A stretch of DNA of 64,000 nt from Alphaproteobacteria bacterium (GTDB lineage: Bacteria; Pseudomonadota; Alphaproteobacteria; Reyranellales; Reyranellaceae), in contig JAFKFK010000009.1 of the NCBI GenBank assembly GCA_017307275.1, forward strand, positions 1 through 64,000, given 5' to 3'. Shown here piece after piece: positions 7,661 through 16,600 of the stretch (its first letter is position 1; the number at the start of each line of letters is the position of its first letter). Position numbers and translations under genes: made by a program. The notes beneath the pieces were generated by a model. It was given only the letters and a program-made list of their open reading frames with translations. It was not told the origin of the DNA and ran no database searches.

Positions 7661-8572
7661 TCATGCCGCCGTGACAAGCATGAACGTCAGCTCGTGCTTG
7701 TTGTTGTGGAGATGCAGAACCTCGGCGCCCGGCAAGGCAGCAAAGGCCTCTGCCGTTTCGTGATCCGTCTCGCCCTGGAACTTGATGGTGCAGACGAAGT
7801 TCTTCACCTGGCCCGTCGCCCGCCAGCGCTCGACCAGCCGCAGCAACCGCGCGGGGTAGCAAATGACGTCGGAGAACAGCCAGTCGACCGGGCCGATGCT
7901 GGCCGGTTCCAGCGCGAAGGCGCTCTCGCCACGCCACTCGACGCCGGGCATCGCCGCGACACGGGGATCGAGAGGCGCCTTGTCGATCGCCACGACCCCA
8001 GCGCCGAGCTTGGCCAGCACCCAAGTCCAGCCGCCGGGCGAAGCGCCGAGATCGAGGCAGCGCTCGCCGGGCTGCGGCCAACGGCGCAGCCGCACCAGCG
8101 CTTCCCATAGTTTCAGGTAGGCCCGGCTGGGCGGCCCCACCTTGTCCTCGACAAGCTCGACTTCGCCGTTGGCAAACGGCGAACTGCAGCGGGCGGCGGC
8201 CAGCAGCCGATCCGGTGCCAGGAGGGTCCAGGCACCAAGAGGCGCCGTCGGCGCCGCCGCCGGAAAAATCACCGGCTTGGCCGAGACATGCGGCAAGCGT
8301 TCCTGAATCAGGGCGGCGCGGCGATGATGCAACGGCGCGTACATGGCCCAATTGCGCTGGAGGTCACGCAGCGACTTGGCGGCCGTGCCGATCGACGCCA
8401 CGGGCCACTCGATGCAGTCGTGCCAGATGTTGGCGGCCCAGGCCGCGTGTACCGCCGGCCCTTCTGTGATCAGAAGCCGCCCATGCTCGACGGCAATCAC
8501 GGCGTCACGCCGGACGAGTTCTTCGCGCAGTTGCGCGTCGAGGCCGTCGGCGGCGAGATATGCCGTCGTCAC
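7661..8572 (-). CDS. RlmM-like SAM-dependent (FtsJ-fold) methyltransferase
   Basis: 303 residues from a GTG start. Residues about 150-303 hold an FtsJ-like methyltransferase domain: LDLGASPGGWTWVLAKLGA is the SAM-binding glycine loop, VVAIDKAPLD the acidic ribose-binding strand, SDVICYP the catalytic-Asp strand, and VCTIKFQ the lysine strand. Overall order and length resemble RlmM, the 23S rRNA C2498 2'-O-methyltransferase, but the N-terminal 130 residues are shorter than E. coli RlmM and the THUMP-like part is weak. The likely substrate is therefore RNA, not proven. The 7430-7660 stretch downstream holds only the leader of the next operon. Confidence 0.8.
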   Translation of the reverse strand: MTTAYLAADGLDAQLREELVRRDAVIAVEHGRLLITEGPAVHAAWAANIWHDCIEWPVASIGTAAKSLRDLQRNWAMYAPLHHRRAALIQERLPHVSAKPVIFPAAAPTAPLGAWTLLAPDRLLAAARCSSPFANGEVELVEDKVGPPSRAYLKLWEALVRLRRWPQPGERCLDLGASPGGWTWVLAKLGAGVVAIDKAPLDPRVAAMPGVEWRGESAFALEPASIGPVDWLFSDVICYPARLLRLVERWRATGQVKNFVCTIKFQGETDHETAEAFAALPGAEVLHLHNNKHELTFMLVTAA

Positions 8573-8718
8573 GTCGATGCCACGGCCGCGGCGCGGGTTC
8601 GTTGGAACACCGCATCGGTGTGCCGCAGCTCGTGCGCGTACTTCGCGAGATCGCGCACCTCGGCAGTGGTATCTGTCAGAGCGTGGCCTTCGCCATCATG
8701 CATTGTCATGGCGCGCAT
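8569..8718 (-). CDS. Possible small protein upstream of the RlmM-like gene
   Basis: A 49-codon frame beginning MRAMTMHDGEGHA ends with a TGA overlapping the GTG start of the methyltransferase (GTGA). This is the same coupling style used by real genes throughout this window. An in-frame ATG at 8751 would add 11 residues but would place the FNR-type box inside the gene. No ribosome site is convincing and the protein is not recognised, so it stays tentative. Confidence 0.3.
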   Translation of the reverse strand: MRAMTMHDGEGHALTDTTAEVRDLAKYAHELRHTDAVFQRTRAAAVAST

Positions 8719-8731
8719 ACCGCCGGGAAGA

Positions 8732-8745
8732 TTGATCAAAATCAA
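8732..8745. promoter_or_regulatory. FNR/FixK-type binding site
   Basis: TTGATCAAAATCAA is an exact match to the TTGAT-N4-ATCAA consensus of the CRP/FNR family regulators FNR, FixK, AadR and FnrL. It lies between the minus-strand small ORF/RlmM-like gene and the plus-strand secreted-protein gene. Its centre is about 83 bases upstream of the plus-strand ATG at 8822. A start site near 8780 would put the box at the classical -41.5 activating position. No clear -10 hexamer was found by eye. Confidence 0.6.
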
Positions 8746-8821
8746 TCTCATTGTAACAGGGGCGCAGTGGCGAATCCGTCAACACTCATGTTAGCGTCGG
8801 GCAACTATTGGAGGAGGTACC

Positions 8822-9415
8822 ATGATCACCAAGCGCTTTCTGATTGCAGCAGCTTTCGCAGGTTCTCTAGCGGCAGCGGCCGCCGGTACTGCCTTCGCCC
8901 AGAGCCCGAGCCAGCCGATCGTCGGCATCTCGACCGTGACCACCTACTCGGTTGACGCGACCATCACCGCCATCGACCCGGCCAAGCGCACGATAACCTT
9001 CACAGGTCCAGCCGGCCGTTCTCTCACCCACAATGTGGTCGAGGGTGTGAAGATGGATACGACCAAGATCGGCGATGTGGTGTCGATCGGCTTCGAAGAC
9101 AGGCTGACCTTCGTGTTGTCCGGCCCGAACGCGCGGACGCCGCGCGATCGCGATGTCAATGTCACGGCGGCCGTCACCGGCAACAACCGTGCGGCAGGAG
9201 TCGTCGCCGATCAAGCCGTCGCCAGTTGGTGGGTGACCGCGGTCAACCCTGCGGCCAGCACGATATCGCTCGTCAATCCCAATGGCGGCGAAGTCCGCAC
9301 TTACAATGTCACGACCAGCGAAGGTCGCGCCCAGCTTCCGCGCGTCAAGCCGGGCGACAATGTGACAGCGGTCAACACCCAGGTGCTGATCGTCGCGATC
9401 TCGCCAAAGAAGTAA
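8822..9415 (+). CDS. Secreted two-repeat beta-rich protein, unknown function
   Basis: 197 residues after a GGAGGAGG ribosome site. Residues 1-26 are a Sec signal peptide with cleavage after TAFA-Q. The mature part holds two similar beta modules. Residues about 40-105 contain VDATITAIDPAKRTITFTGP. Residues about 138-195 contain VTAVNPAASTISLVNPNG. Each is followed by a KxGDxV turn (KIGDVVSIGF, KPGDNVTAVN) that suggests a small barrel of the kind seen in periplasmic copper/metal accessory proteins, but no metal ligands are conserved. The upstream FNR/FixK box suggests oxygen-responsive expression. It ends in a strong terminator hairpin and is monocistronic. Function not recognised. Confidence 0.75.
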   Translation: MITKRFLIAAAFAGSLAAAAAGTAFAQSPSQPIVGISTVTTYSVDATITAIDPAKRTITFTGPAGRSLTHNVVEGVKMDTTKIGDVVSIGFEDRLTFVLSGPNARTPRDRDVNVTAAVTGNNRAAGVVADQAVASWWVTAVNPAASTISLVNPNGGEVRTYNVTTSEGRAQLPRVKPGDNVTAVNTQVLIVAISPKK

Positions 9416-9424
9416 GATGTTGTC

Positions 9425-9460
9425 AGGGGCGCACCGCTCTGCGGGTGCGCCCCTCCTCTC
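9425..9460 (+). terminator. Terminator after the secreted two-repeat protein
   Basis: Perfect 11-bp stem: 9425-9435 pairs with 9444-9454, 8-base loop. The tail is pyrimidine-rich (cctctcct) rather than a true T-run. It lies 10 bases after the stop at 9415. Confidence 0.7.
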
Positions 9461-9524
9461 CTGCGAAGAGTCCTAGCCACGCTTCGCCGCACCTTGCTAA
9501 CCTCCGGCCAACACGGAGGAATTC

Positions 9525-11867
9525 ATGGCAAAGTTCGGCATCGGACAATCGGTTCGCAGGGTCGAGGACCCCCGGCTTCTGACCGGCGGCGGCCGCTATA
9601 CCGACGACACCAAACTCTCCGCCCCGGCCGCCCGCGCCTACGTGCTGCGGTCGCCCCACGCCCATGCCGACATCAAGAGCATCGATACGGCCGTCGCCCG
9701 CAAGGCGCCCGGCGTCCTGCTGGTCCTGACCGGCGATGACGTAAAGAAGGCGGGCTATGGCGACCTGCCCTGCCTCGTGCCCGTGAGTAACCGCGACGGC
9801 ACCCCGCGCGCCGACACGCCCCGCCCGATGCTGGCCCAGGGCCGTGTCCGTCATGTCGGCGATCCGGTGGCCCTGGTCGTCGCCGAGACGCTGGAACAGG
9901 CCAAGGACGCCGCCGAGCTGATCGAGGTCGACTACGAAGCGCGGCCCCATACTGTCGGCACGTACGAATCCGCACAGGCGGGCGCGCCGTTGGTCCACGA
10001 CCACATCAAGGGCAACCTGGTGTTCGACTGGGAGATGGGCGACCGTGCCAAGACGGAGGCGGCCTTCGCCAAGGCCGACCGTGTCGTGAAGCTGCAGATC
10101 GTCAACAACCGGCTGGTCGTGAACTCGATGGAGCCGCGCGGCGCCATCTGCGAGTACGACGCCAAGGACGATCGCTCCACCCTTTGGGTGTCCTCGCAAG
10201 GCGTCAGCGTCATCCGCCCTGTCGTCGCGGACATGATCCTGAAGATCGGCCAGCCCAAGCTGCGCGTGCGCACCGGCGATGTGGGCGGCGGCTTCGGCAT
10301 GAAGATCTTCGTCCACCCCGAATATCCCCTCGTCGTCTGGGCGAGCCGCGAACTCAAGCGCACGGTGAAGTGGATTCCCGATCGCCAGGAGGCCTTCCTC
10401 TCGGACGTCCAGGGCCGCGACCATGTCTCGGTTGCCGAGATGGCGCTCGACAAGGATTGCAAATTCCTCGGCTTCCGCGTCACGACCTACGCCGCGCTGG
10501 GTGCCTATCTCAGCCACTTCGGCGCCTTCATCCCGACCATGGCAGGTACCGGCATGCTGGCCGGCCTCTACCAGACGCCCACGATCTACGTGAACGTGAA
10601 GGGCGTGATGACCAACACCGTGCCGACCGATGCGTATCGCGGCGCCGGCCGTCCCGAGGCGGCGTATCTGCTGGAGCGGTTCGTCGACCACATCGCGCGC
10701 GAGACCGGCCTGACGCCGGACGAACTGCGCAAGCGCAACCTCGTCAAGCCGAACCAGATCCCGTGGAACACGGCGCTGGGCGATACCTATGATTCCGGCG
10801 ACTTCGACAATGTCATGCTGAAGGGCATGGAGAAGGCCGACTGGAAGGGCTTCTCTGCGCGCCGCGCTGCCTCGCTCGCCAAGGGCAAGTGGCGTGGAAT
10901 CGGCATGGCGACCTATGTCGAGAAGTGCTCGGGCGGCGCCCCGGAAAGCGCCATCGCCAAGTTCAACGAGGACGACACGATCACCGTCTTCGTCGGCGTG
11001 CAGACCAATGGCCAGGGCCATGAGACCGCCTTCACGCAGATCATGTCGGCCCGGCTCGGCGTCGATGCCGACCGTATCCGCATCGTCCAGGGCGACTCGG
11101 ATTTCACGCCGGAAGGCATGACCGGCGGCAGCCGCTCCATCCCCGTCGCCGGCGCGGCGGTTCTCGGGGTCAGCGACAAGATCATCGAGAAGGGAAAACT
11201 GGTTGCAGCCTCCGCAATGGAAGCTGCCGCGGGTGATATCGAATACAAGGATGCGGTCTTCCGCATCGTCGGCACCGACCGCACGATGAACCTGTTCGAG
11301 GTGGCCAAGGCCGCCCGGGATCCGAAGCACGTCCCGGCCGGCGAACAGCCTGGCCTCGATGGCGACTTCACCCGCACGCCGTCGGCTGCGACCTTCCCCA
11401 ATGGCTGCCACGTCTGCGAACTCGAAGTCGATCCCGACACCGGCACGCTGCAGATCCTGAACTACTCGATCATGGACGATTTCGGCACGGCACTTAATCC
11501 GCTGCTGCTGCAGGGACAGGTCCATGGCGGCGTCGGTCAGGGTGTCGGTCAGGCGCTCACGGAAAAGACCGTCTACGACAACGACTCCGGACAGCTCATG
11601 AGCGGTTCGTTGATGGACTATGCCCTGCCCCGTGCCGACGTGGTGCCGCATGTGCACTTCGACATGCACAACAGCTTGTGCACGACCAATCCGCTAGGGG
11701 TAAAGGGTGCTGGCGAAGCTGGCGCCATCGGCGCCCCTCCGGCCGTGATCAACGCCATCGTCGATGCGATCCACCCGCATACCGGCCTCATGCATGTCGA
11801 CATGCCAGTAACGGCGTCGTCGCTGTGGGCGGCAATCGAGGCAAATCGAACCAGGAAGGCGGCATAG
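9525..11867 (+). CDS. Xanthine dehydrogenase family molybdopterin-binding subunit (CoxL-like, form II)
   Basis: 780 residues, the length of aerobic CO dehydrogenase/aldehyde-oxidase large subunits. It opens with the family's IGQSVRRVEDPRLLTGGGRY. The active-site loop reads AYRGAGR (residues 370-376), the form II signature. True form I CO dehydrogenases have AYxCSFR and their Cys carries the Cu-S-Mo cluster, absent here. Glu731 in KGAGEAGAIGAPP matches the catalytic base. The reaction is therefore hydroxylation of an unknown heterocycle or aldehyde rather than CO oxidation. CoxM- and CoxS-type partners (FAD and 2Fe-2S subunits) normally sit alongside but are absent; an 85-residue helical protein and an MBL hydrolase follow instead. 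Confidence 0.9.
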   Translation: MAKFGIGQSVRRVEDPRLLTGGGRYTDDTKLSAPAARAYVLRSPHAHADIKSIDTAVARKAPGVLLVLTGDDVKKAGYGDLPCLVPVSNRDGTPRADTPRPMLAQGRVRHVGDPVALVVAETLEQAKDAAELIEVDYEARPHTVGTYESAQAGAPLVHDHIKGNLVFDWEMGDRAKTEAAFAKADRVVKLQIVNNRLVVNSMEPRGAICEYDAKDDRSTLWVSSQGVSVIRPVVADMILKIGQPKLRVRTGDVGGGFGMKIFVHPEYPLVVWASRELKRTVKWIPDRQEAFLSDVQGRDHVSVAEMALDKDCKFLGFRVTTYAALGAYLSHFGAFIPTMAGTGMLAGLYQTPTIYVNVKGVMTNTVPTDAYRGAGRPEAAYLLERFVDHIARETGLTPDELRKRNLVKPNQIPWNTALGDTYDSGDFDNVMLKGMEKADWKGFSARRAASLAKGKWRGIGMATYVEKCSGGAPESAIAKFNEDDTITVFVGVQTNGQGHETAFTQIMSARLGVDADRIRIVQGDSDFTPEGMTGGSRSIPVAGAAVLGVSDKIIEKGKLVAASAMEAAAGDIEYKDAVFRIVGTDRTMNLFEVAKAARDPKHVPAGEQPGLDGDFTRTPSAATFPNGCHVCELEVDPDTGTLQILNYSIMDDFGTALNPLLLQGQVHGGVGQGVGQALTEKTVYDNDSGQLMSGSLMDYALPRADVVPHVHFDMHNSLCTTNPLGVKGAGEAGAIGAPPAVINAIVDAIHPHTGLMHVDMPVTASSLWAAIEANRTRKAA

Positions 11868-11871
11868 GCCC

Positions 11872-12129
11872 ATGGTCGAGCAGAAAACAGACTTGGTGAA
11901 TGCGCTTGCGAATTCACTGAAAGCCATCGACGACGACTTCACCGAGGAGATGCGCGAGCTGCGCGCCCTCTTCGAGGAGGCCAAGCGCGAGGCCGAGAAA
12001 GACGAGCCCAATGGCCAGAAGCTTCGTGCCCTGCTGCACGATGCCAACGAGATGGTGCGCACCTTCACCATCCTCGACCCCGCCTGGCAGGGCGTGCAAA
12101 GGGTCGCCCGCCTCTTCGGCATGCTCTAG
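11872..12129 (+). CDS. Small helical uncharacterised protein downstream of CoxL-like gene
   Basis: 85 residues starting 5 bases after the CoxL-like stop. It is highly charged and amphipathic, with a heptad-rich centre (residues 15-60, including EEMRELRALFEEAKREAEK) predicting a helical hairpin or coiled coil. There are no cysteines, signal peptide or membrane segment. The ribosome site of the following MBL gene overlaps its stop codon. Position in the operon suggests a partner or assembly factor for the molybdoenzyme, which is inference only. Confidence 0.7.
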   Translation: MVEQKTDLVNALANSLKAIDDDFTEEMRELRALFEEAKREAEKDEPNGQKLRALLHDANEMVRTFTILDPAWQGVQRVARLFGML

Positions 12130-12138
12130 GAGGCACCC

Positions 12139-13119
12139 ATGATGGATCTCGTCGAAGTCGATCGTGCCGAGATCCATATCCTGGTCGACAACGCGACCGA
12201 TGGACTCTCCTCGACACCCCTCAATGTCGAGGGAGAGTTCGCCTTCACCAACCGCCGCGGCCTGCGTGCCTCATCCGACCGCTGCCTGTGCTGCGCCGTC
12301 CACGGCCTCTCCTGTCTCGTCACCGTTGAGCGCGGGGCGACACGGCATACGGTGCTGTTCGACAGTGGGCCGGAGGAATATGCCTTCGAGCGCAACACGA
12401 CGCGGCTGGGTGTCGACCTCGGCCGCATCGAAGGTATCGTACTCTCGCATGGCCATTGGGATCATGCCGGAGCGATGAAGCTTGCACTCCAGGGCATTCG
12501 TGGACGCAACGGCGGCCGCGCCGTTCCCTTCCATGTGCATCCCGGCATGTTCCGGCAGCGTGGCGTGAAACTTCCCGATGGCGGCGTGCGGTTGATGGAC
12601 GATGTGCCGAGTGTCGCCGAACTGACGGGTTTGGGAGCCGAGATCGTTTCGACGACGAAGCCCCAGCGCCTGCTCGACGACATGTTCCATGTCAGCGGCG
12701 AAATCCCCCGCGTGACGCCCTTCGAGCGCGGTTTGCCCGGCCAGGTAAGGCGCACGGAAGATGGTGCCGGCTGGGAGCCGGACGAGCTTCTGATGGACGA
12801 GCGCTGGATCGCCGTGAACGTGAAGGGCAAGGGGCTGGTCGTGCTGAGTGCCTGCTCGCACGCCGGCATCGTCAATGTCCTCACCCACGCGCAGGCAAGC
12901 TTTCCAGATCTAAAGCTTCACGCCGTGCTGGGCGGCCTGCATCTGTCGGGCACCAACGAGAAGATCATTCCGGAGACGGTCGCGGCGATGAAGCAATTCG
13001 GCTTGGCGCAGATCGGGGCTGGTCATTGCACCGGCTGGCGCGCCATGTCGGCACTGGCCCAGGCCTTCGGCGACGATGTGCTCGCCCCGTCCGCTGTCGG
13101 CAAACGCTACTGGTTCTAG
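12139..13119 (+). CDS. MBL-fold metallo-hydrolase (COG1237-like)
   Basis: 326 residues. The metal-binding motif SHGHWDHAG gives His104, His106, Asp108 and His109; GGLHLSGT and GHCTGW supply the later ligands. The CxHxGIxN-type segment (ACSHAGIVNVL) and early Cys-rich RCLCCAVHG are characteristic of the dihydropteroate-phosphate-synthase-like metallo-beta-lactamase subgroup (COG1237). Bacterial members of that subgroup have no settled substrate. An AGGAGG ribosome site overlaps the stop of the upstream small gene, consistent with a three-gene unit with the CoxL-like hydroxylase. Its end overlaps the next minus-strand gene by 4 bases. Confidence 0.85.
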   Translation: MMDLVEVDRAEIHILVDNATDGLSSTPLNVEGEFAFTNRRGLRASSDRCLCCAVHGLSCLVTVERGATRHTVLFDSGPEEYAFERNTTRLGVDLGRIEGIVLSHGHWDHAGAMKLALQGIRGRNGGRAVPFHVHPGMFRQRGVKLPDGGVRLMDDVPSVAELTGLGAEIVSTTKPQRLLDDMFHVSGEIPRVTPFERGLPGQVRRTEDGAGWEPDELLMDERWIAVNVKGKGLVVLSACSHAGIVNVLTHAQASFPDLKLHAVLGGLHLSGTNEKIIPETVAAMKQFGLAQIGAGHCTGWRAMSALAQAFGDDVLAPSAVGKRYWF

Positions 13120-13454
13120 CGCTGCTGCTTCAGCAGCGCCTTCCTCAGCCGCGTCATCGTTTCGTCGTTGAGGAAGAAGGCACGTTCGCTGCGATAGCCT
13201 TCGTAGCGCGCGATTTCGATGGCACCCACCGTTGCCGCCAGCCGGTCGGCGTCCATCTTGCGCTCGAAGGCACAGTGAACAGCTGGGCCGCATTCGTCTT
13301 CCACCGTACGCACCGAGTAGTGACCTTGCGGCGAAAAAGTGACGATAAGATCGTGCAGGGTACGCGCCATCTCCATGATCGGGCGGCCAGCATCATCCGC
13401 TTGGCAAAGCACCAGATAAGGGCTGATCGCCTCCAGAGTTGTACCGTCTCTCAT
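13116..13454 (-). CDS. Uncharacterised 112-residue protein
   Basis: Starts at ATG 13454 (MRDGTTLEAISPYLVLCQ) and ends convergent with the MBL gene, overlapping it by 4 bases. The sequence is soluble with a plausible alpha/beta pattern, two cysteines and a basic C-terminal helix (MTRLRKALLKQQ). No motif or family is recognised. Its normal amino-acid composition and position in an otherwise empty interval support it as a gene. Confidence 0.6.
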   Translation of the reverse strand: MRDGTTLEAISPYLVLCQADDAGRPIMEMARTLHDLIVTFSPQGHYSVRTVEDECGPAVHCAFERKMDADRLAATVGAIEIARYEGYRSERAFFLNDETMTRLRKALLKQQR

Positions 13455-13590
13455 GGCAGTTCTAACGGCTAAGCCGTTGGTAAAGTTGCGTGATCATTCG
13501 GACGCAGCCTTCCCTGCAACCCTTTGCCCCGAGCAGCGTTAGTAAGGCGATGCGATCTTTTGGCCGCGGATGTACCGGTGGAGATCGTCC

Positions 13591-13625
13591 AAGGCCCGCC
13601 CGGAATCTCCGGCGCGGGCCTTTCT
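13591..13625 (-). terminator. Hairpin downstream of tamB
   Basis: AAGGCCCGC (13591-13599) pairs with GCGGGCCTT (13614-13622), a 9-bp perfect stem with a 14-base loop. It sits 22 bases beyond the tamB stop codon. T-runs are short on both sides. The surrounding gap 13455-13644 holds nothing else recognisable. Confidence 0.5.
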
Positions 13626-13644
13626 CGTGGGATCTGCCGGTCTG

Positions 13645-16600
13645 CTAATAGTCCCACTCCATCTTGGCGCCGACGCGTCCTGTGGAGTCGGCGCCGATAT
13701 CGCCTTCCAGCTTCACGTTATCGAGGACGTCGATCTGCACGACGCCGCGGCTGGAATTACCCGAAGCGCCCTGCTTGGCGCCGACATAGATGCCGGGTGC
13801 CACATAGCGGCCGGCCTCGATGGAGACAGGCGAACCGCCCGAGCCGCCGGAACCACCGGATGAGCCGACGCTCAGCCTATCTAGGCCCAGGCCCTGGCGC
13901 AGGCGGCCCATGAAACTGCTGCCGGGTGACTGGCCTGTGAGTTCGGCGACGGCCGAAGCGACCTGTACGAGTTCGAAGGCGCTGAGACTCGACGCCGATT
14001 TGCCGAAGATCAGCAACGCCATGGCCTCGTCGGCAGGCAGCGACGGCGAGGAACTGATGGCAATGGCAGGCGCACGCGACGTACCGGAAACCGTAATGGT
14101 GATCGTCGTCTGCTGCACGCTGGTCGACGCGACGAAATCCAGTGCTGGGTCAATCGTGTTGAGATTGTCCAGAGTAACGACGCCTCGCGTGAAATTGAGG
14201 CGCCGGCCACCCAGGGTGAACTCGCCGCGCCGCATCGTCAGCCCGCCGATGGCCTCCGGTGCCGACGGCGTGCCGCTCACCTGGAACTGCCCCGACATCT
14301 CGGCATCGAGACCACGGCCGCGCACGAAGATCGCCTGCGGGGCGTTGATGGTCAGTGCGAGACGAATCGGCACCGCACCGGGCGGCGGTGCCGCCTTCTT
14401 CGGCTGGTTGGGACTGATGGGCGGAGGCGGTGCGGCGCCGGGCTTGTTGATCTCCCGCACCTGCAGCGTTGGAAAGTCGATCGACTGCGCGGCACCGACG
14501 GCGATCTCTGCGCGGTCGATGGTGATCGGACCGGAGACATCGATACCGCTCGCCGTCGAACCCGTGATCTTGATATTGCTCGAAATCGTCGCCACGAGAT
14601 CGGGCCGGCTCACCAGCAGCGCGCGCTGACTGCCGACCGAGAGGTCGAGCACAGGCCCCTGCTCCGGATCGAGCCTGACCGTGCCGCTTGCCGTGACGTT
14701 GCCATTGCGACCCGTCTGGAAGGTGAACCGCTGGATCGTCAGGACGTCGCCCTGCAAGGCCAGTCGGCCCTCGCCGCCATTCAGGCGCAGGCCGGCCTCG
14801 GGCAAGGCCAGCGCGCCGTTCGACAGATCGACTGTCCCGCTGCCGGTGACGCGCGAGCCCGCAATATCGAATGACAGGTTCGGACGCACCGTGCCGGTGA
14901 CGCCGCGAATAGTGTTCCCCAGCAGCGGCGCAAACGGCGCAATGTCGACGGATCCACCCACGGTCGCTGTTGCCGCCAAAGGTGCACGACCCTGCGGGAG
15001 AGTTGCCTGGCCCTTCAGCGTCAGTTTCGTGGCGCCGCCCGCGCTGATCCTTGCGTCCAGAGCCGCCTGCTGACCAACCAGCGAGGCCGTGCCCTGCAAG
15101 GCCAGCGGCGGCACCAGGGCCGTATCCGGCATCCGCAGGCGGACGCCCGCCGCATTGTAGGTGGCCTCTATGCGTGGCGCTGCCATCGGCCCCTGCACGC
15201 GCAGCCGTGTGTTCAGCGTGCCTTCGAGTTTGGTATCCGGTGCGAAGGCCTCGATCAGCGAAAGCGGCAGTGCGGCCAATTCAAGCTGGAGATCGCTGGC
15301 CACCGGATCGAGCGTGCCGCTGGCCGCGAGGCGACCGCCACCCAGTCGCATGTTGGTCGGATCGATCCTGATCCGCTCCCCTGTGATGTGGATCTTGGTC
15401 GGTGCCGCCAGCGCCACGGGAACACGATCGTATCGACCGTCGAAGCGCTGCAGGGCGATGAGAATCTCATCGCCAAGCATTTCCAGTCGGGCGGCGAGAT
15501 TGGCGGCGGTGCTGCCCGTCGCCTGCATCGTGACATCGAGGGCTTGCCGATCGCCTTTGGCCGTTGCCGTCAGACCATTGACTCCCAATGCCCCAGCCAA
15601 GCGGCTCGCCGTGAGCTTGAGGTCGGGATGGGCATTGCCCATCGGATCGTCGATCGTGCCGGCCAGATTGAGAGCGCCGACGGCGATGCCGCCACTCCTG
15701 ATATCGGCGCCCTGCACGCGAACGTCGAGCCGGCCCGCCGGTGACGCGGGGTCGGCCGTCACTTCGGCGTTGAGCGATCCCGCAACTTCGGCACCTATCA
15801 GGGGAGACAGGTCCTGCAGGCGCGCCATATTGAGCTTCGCGTGACCCGTCGTACGCGCCTGCGTGACAGCCAGATCGGCTACATCGAGAATGGCGCTCGC
15901 CCAACGTCCCTGGAAGGACGGCACGACGATGCCGCCTGCTGAATCGCGCTCGAACCGACCATTGAGGGTGAGCGACTGGCTGGCCACCTCACCATTGGCT
16001 TCGACCGTTCCACGCGCGGCCCCGGTCGCGTCGAGCGACGCGGTCGTCGAGAGATCGAGTTTCTGGGCCTTGAGCTGCTGATAGGCGAGATCGCGAAGAG
16101 CCGTCGTCAGCTTGATGTCGGTCCCGTCGCCCCGCAGCGTGATCGTGGCCTTGGCCGAAGCCGTGCCGGCGACATCGGCCCGGAGCGCCGCGAGCTTCGG
16201 CAGATCGAGCGACAGGTCGAGTGTCCCGGTCGATCCGCGGCCGTTGCCATCGATGGTGAATGCGCCGCCTTCGGTCGCGATCCGCACGTCCCGCAACGAC
16301 CAGGTTTCATCACGCTTCAGGCTGGCCGTGCCCGCGAGCGACACTGGCGAAGCGGCGAGGTCGTGCGGAAGGTCCGGAACGCCCAAGTCGCGTAGCGCGC
16401 CCTGCCAGGCAAGAGTGAGATCGCCCTTGTCGCTCGTTGCTGTCAGATCGAGCTCGGCCCGTCCGGCGAGATCGCGGCCGGCCAACGCCGAGAAGGGCGT
16501 CAAGCTCGGCACCGTCAGCGTAACCTTGCCCTCGCCTCGTTCCGTCGTGGTGACGTAGGAGCCCGTGCCTCTCAGCGCCGCAGGTGACGAGGTGACGTCC

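Noticed and set aside
6173..8110. A 645-codon plus-strand open frame
   Set aside because: Antisense across the 2Fe-2S, FAD and methyltransferase genes, all with clear motifs; composition is Arg/Asp/His-biased as expected for a shadow frame.
9423..11669. A 748-codon open frame on the minus strand
   Set aside because: It is antisense to the CoxL-like gene, whose AYRGAGR loop and full-length family match are unambiguous. GC-rich codons keep the opposite frame open; no motif is visible.
9525..11867. Calling the CoxL-like gene carbon monoxide dehydrogenase
   Set aside because: The active loop is AYRGAGR and lacks the Cys of AYxCSFR needed for the Cu-S-Mo cluster, and CoxM/CoxS are missing.
13469..13657. 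A 62-codon minus-strand frame between the 112-residue gene and tamB
   Set aside because: It overlaps the tamB end and hairpin, has no ribosome site and has shadow-like composition.
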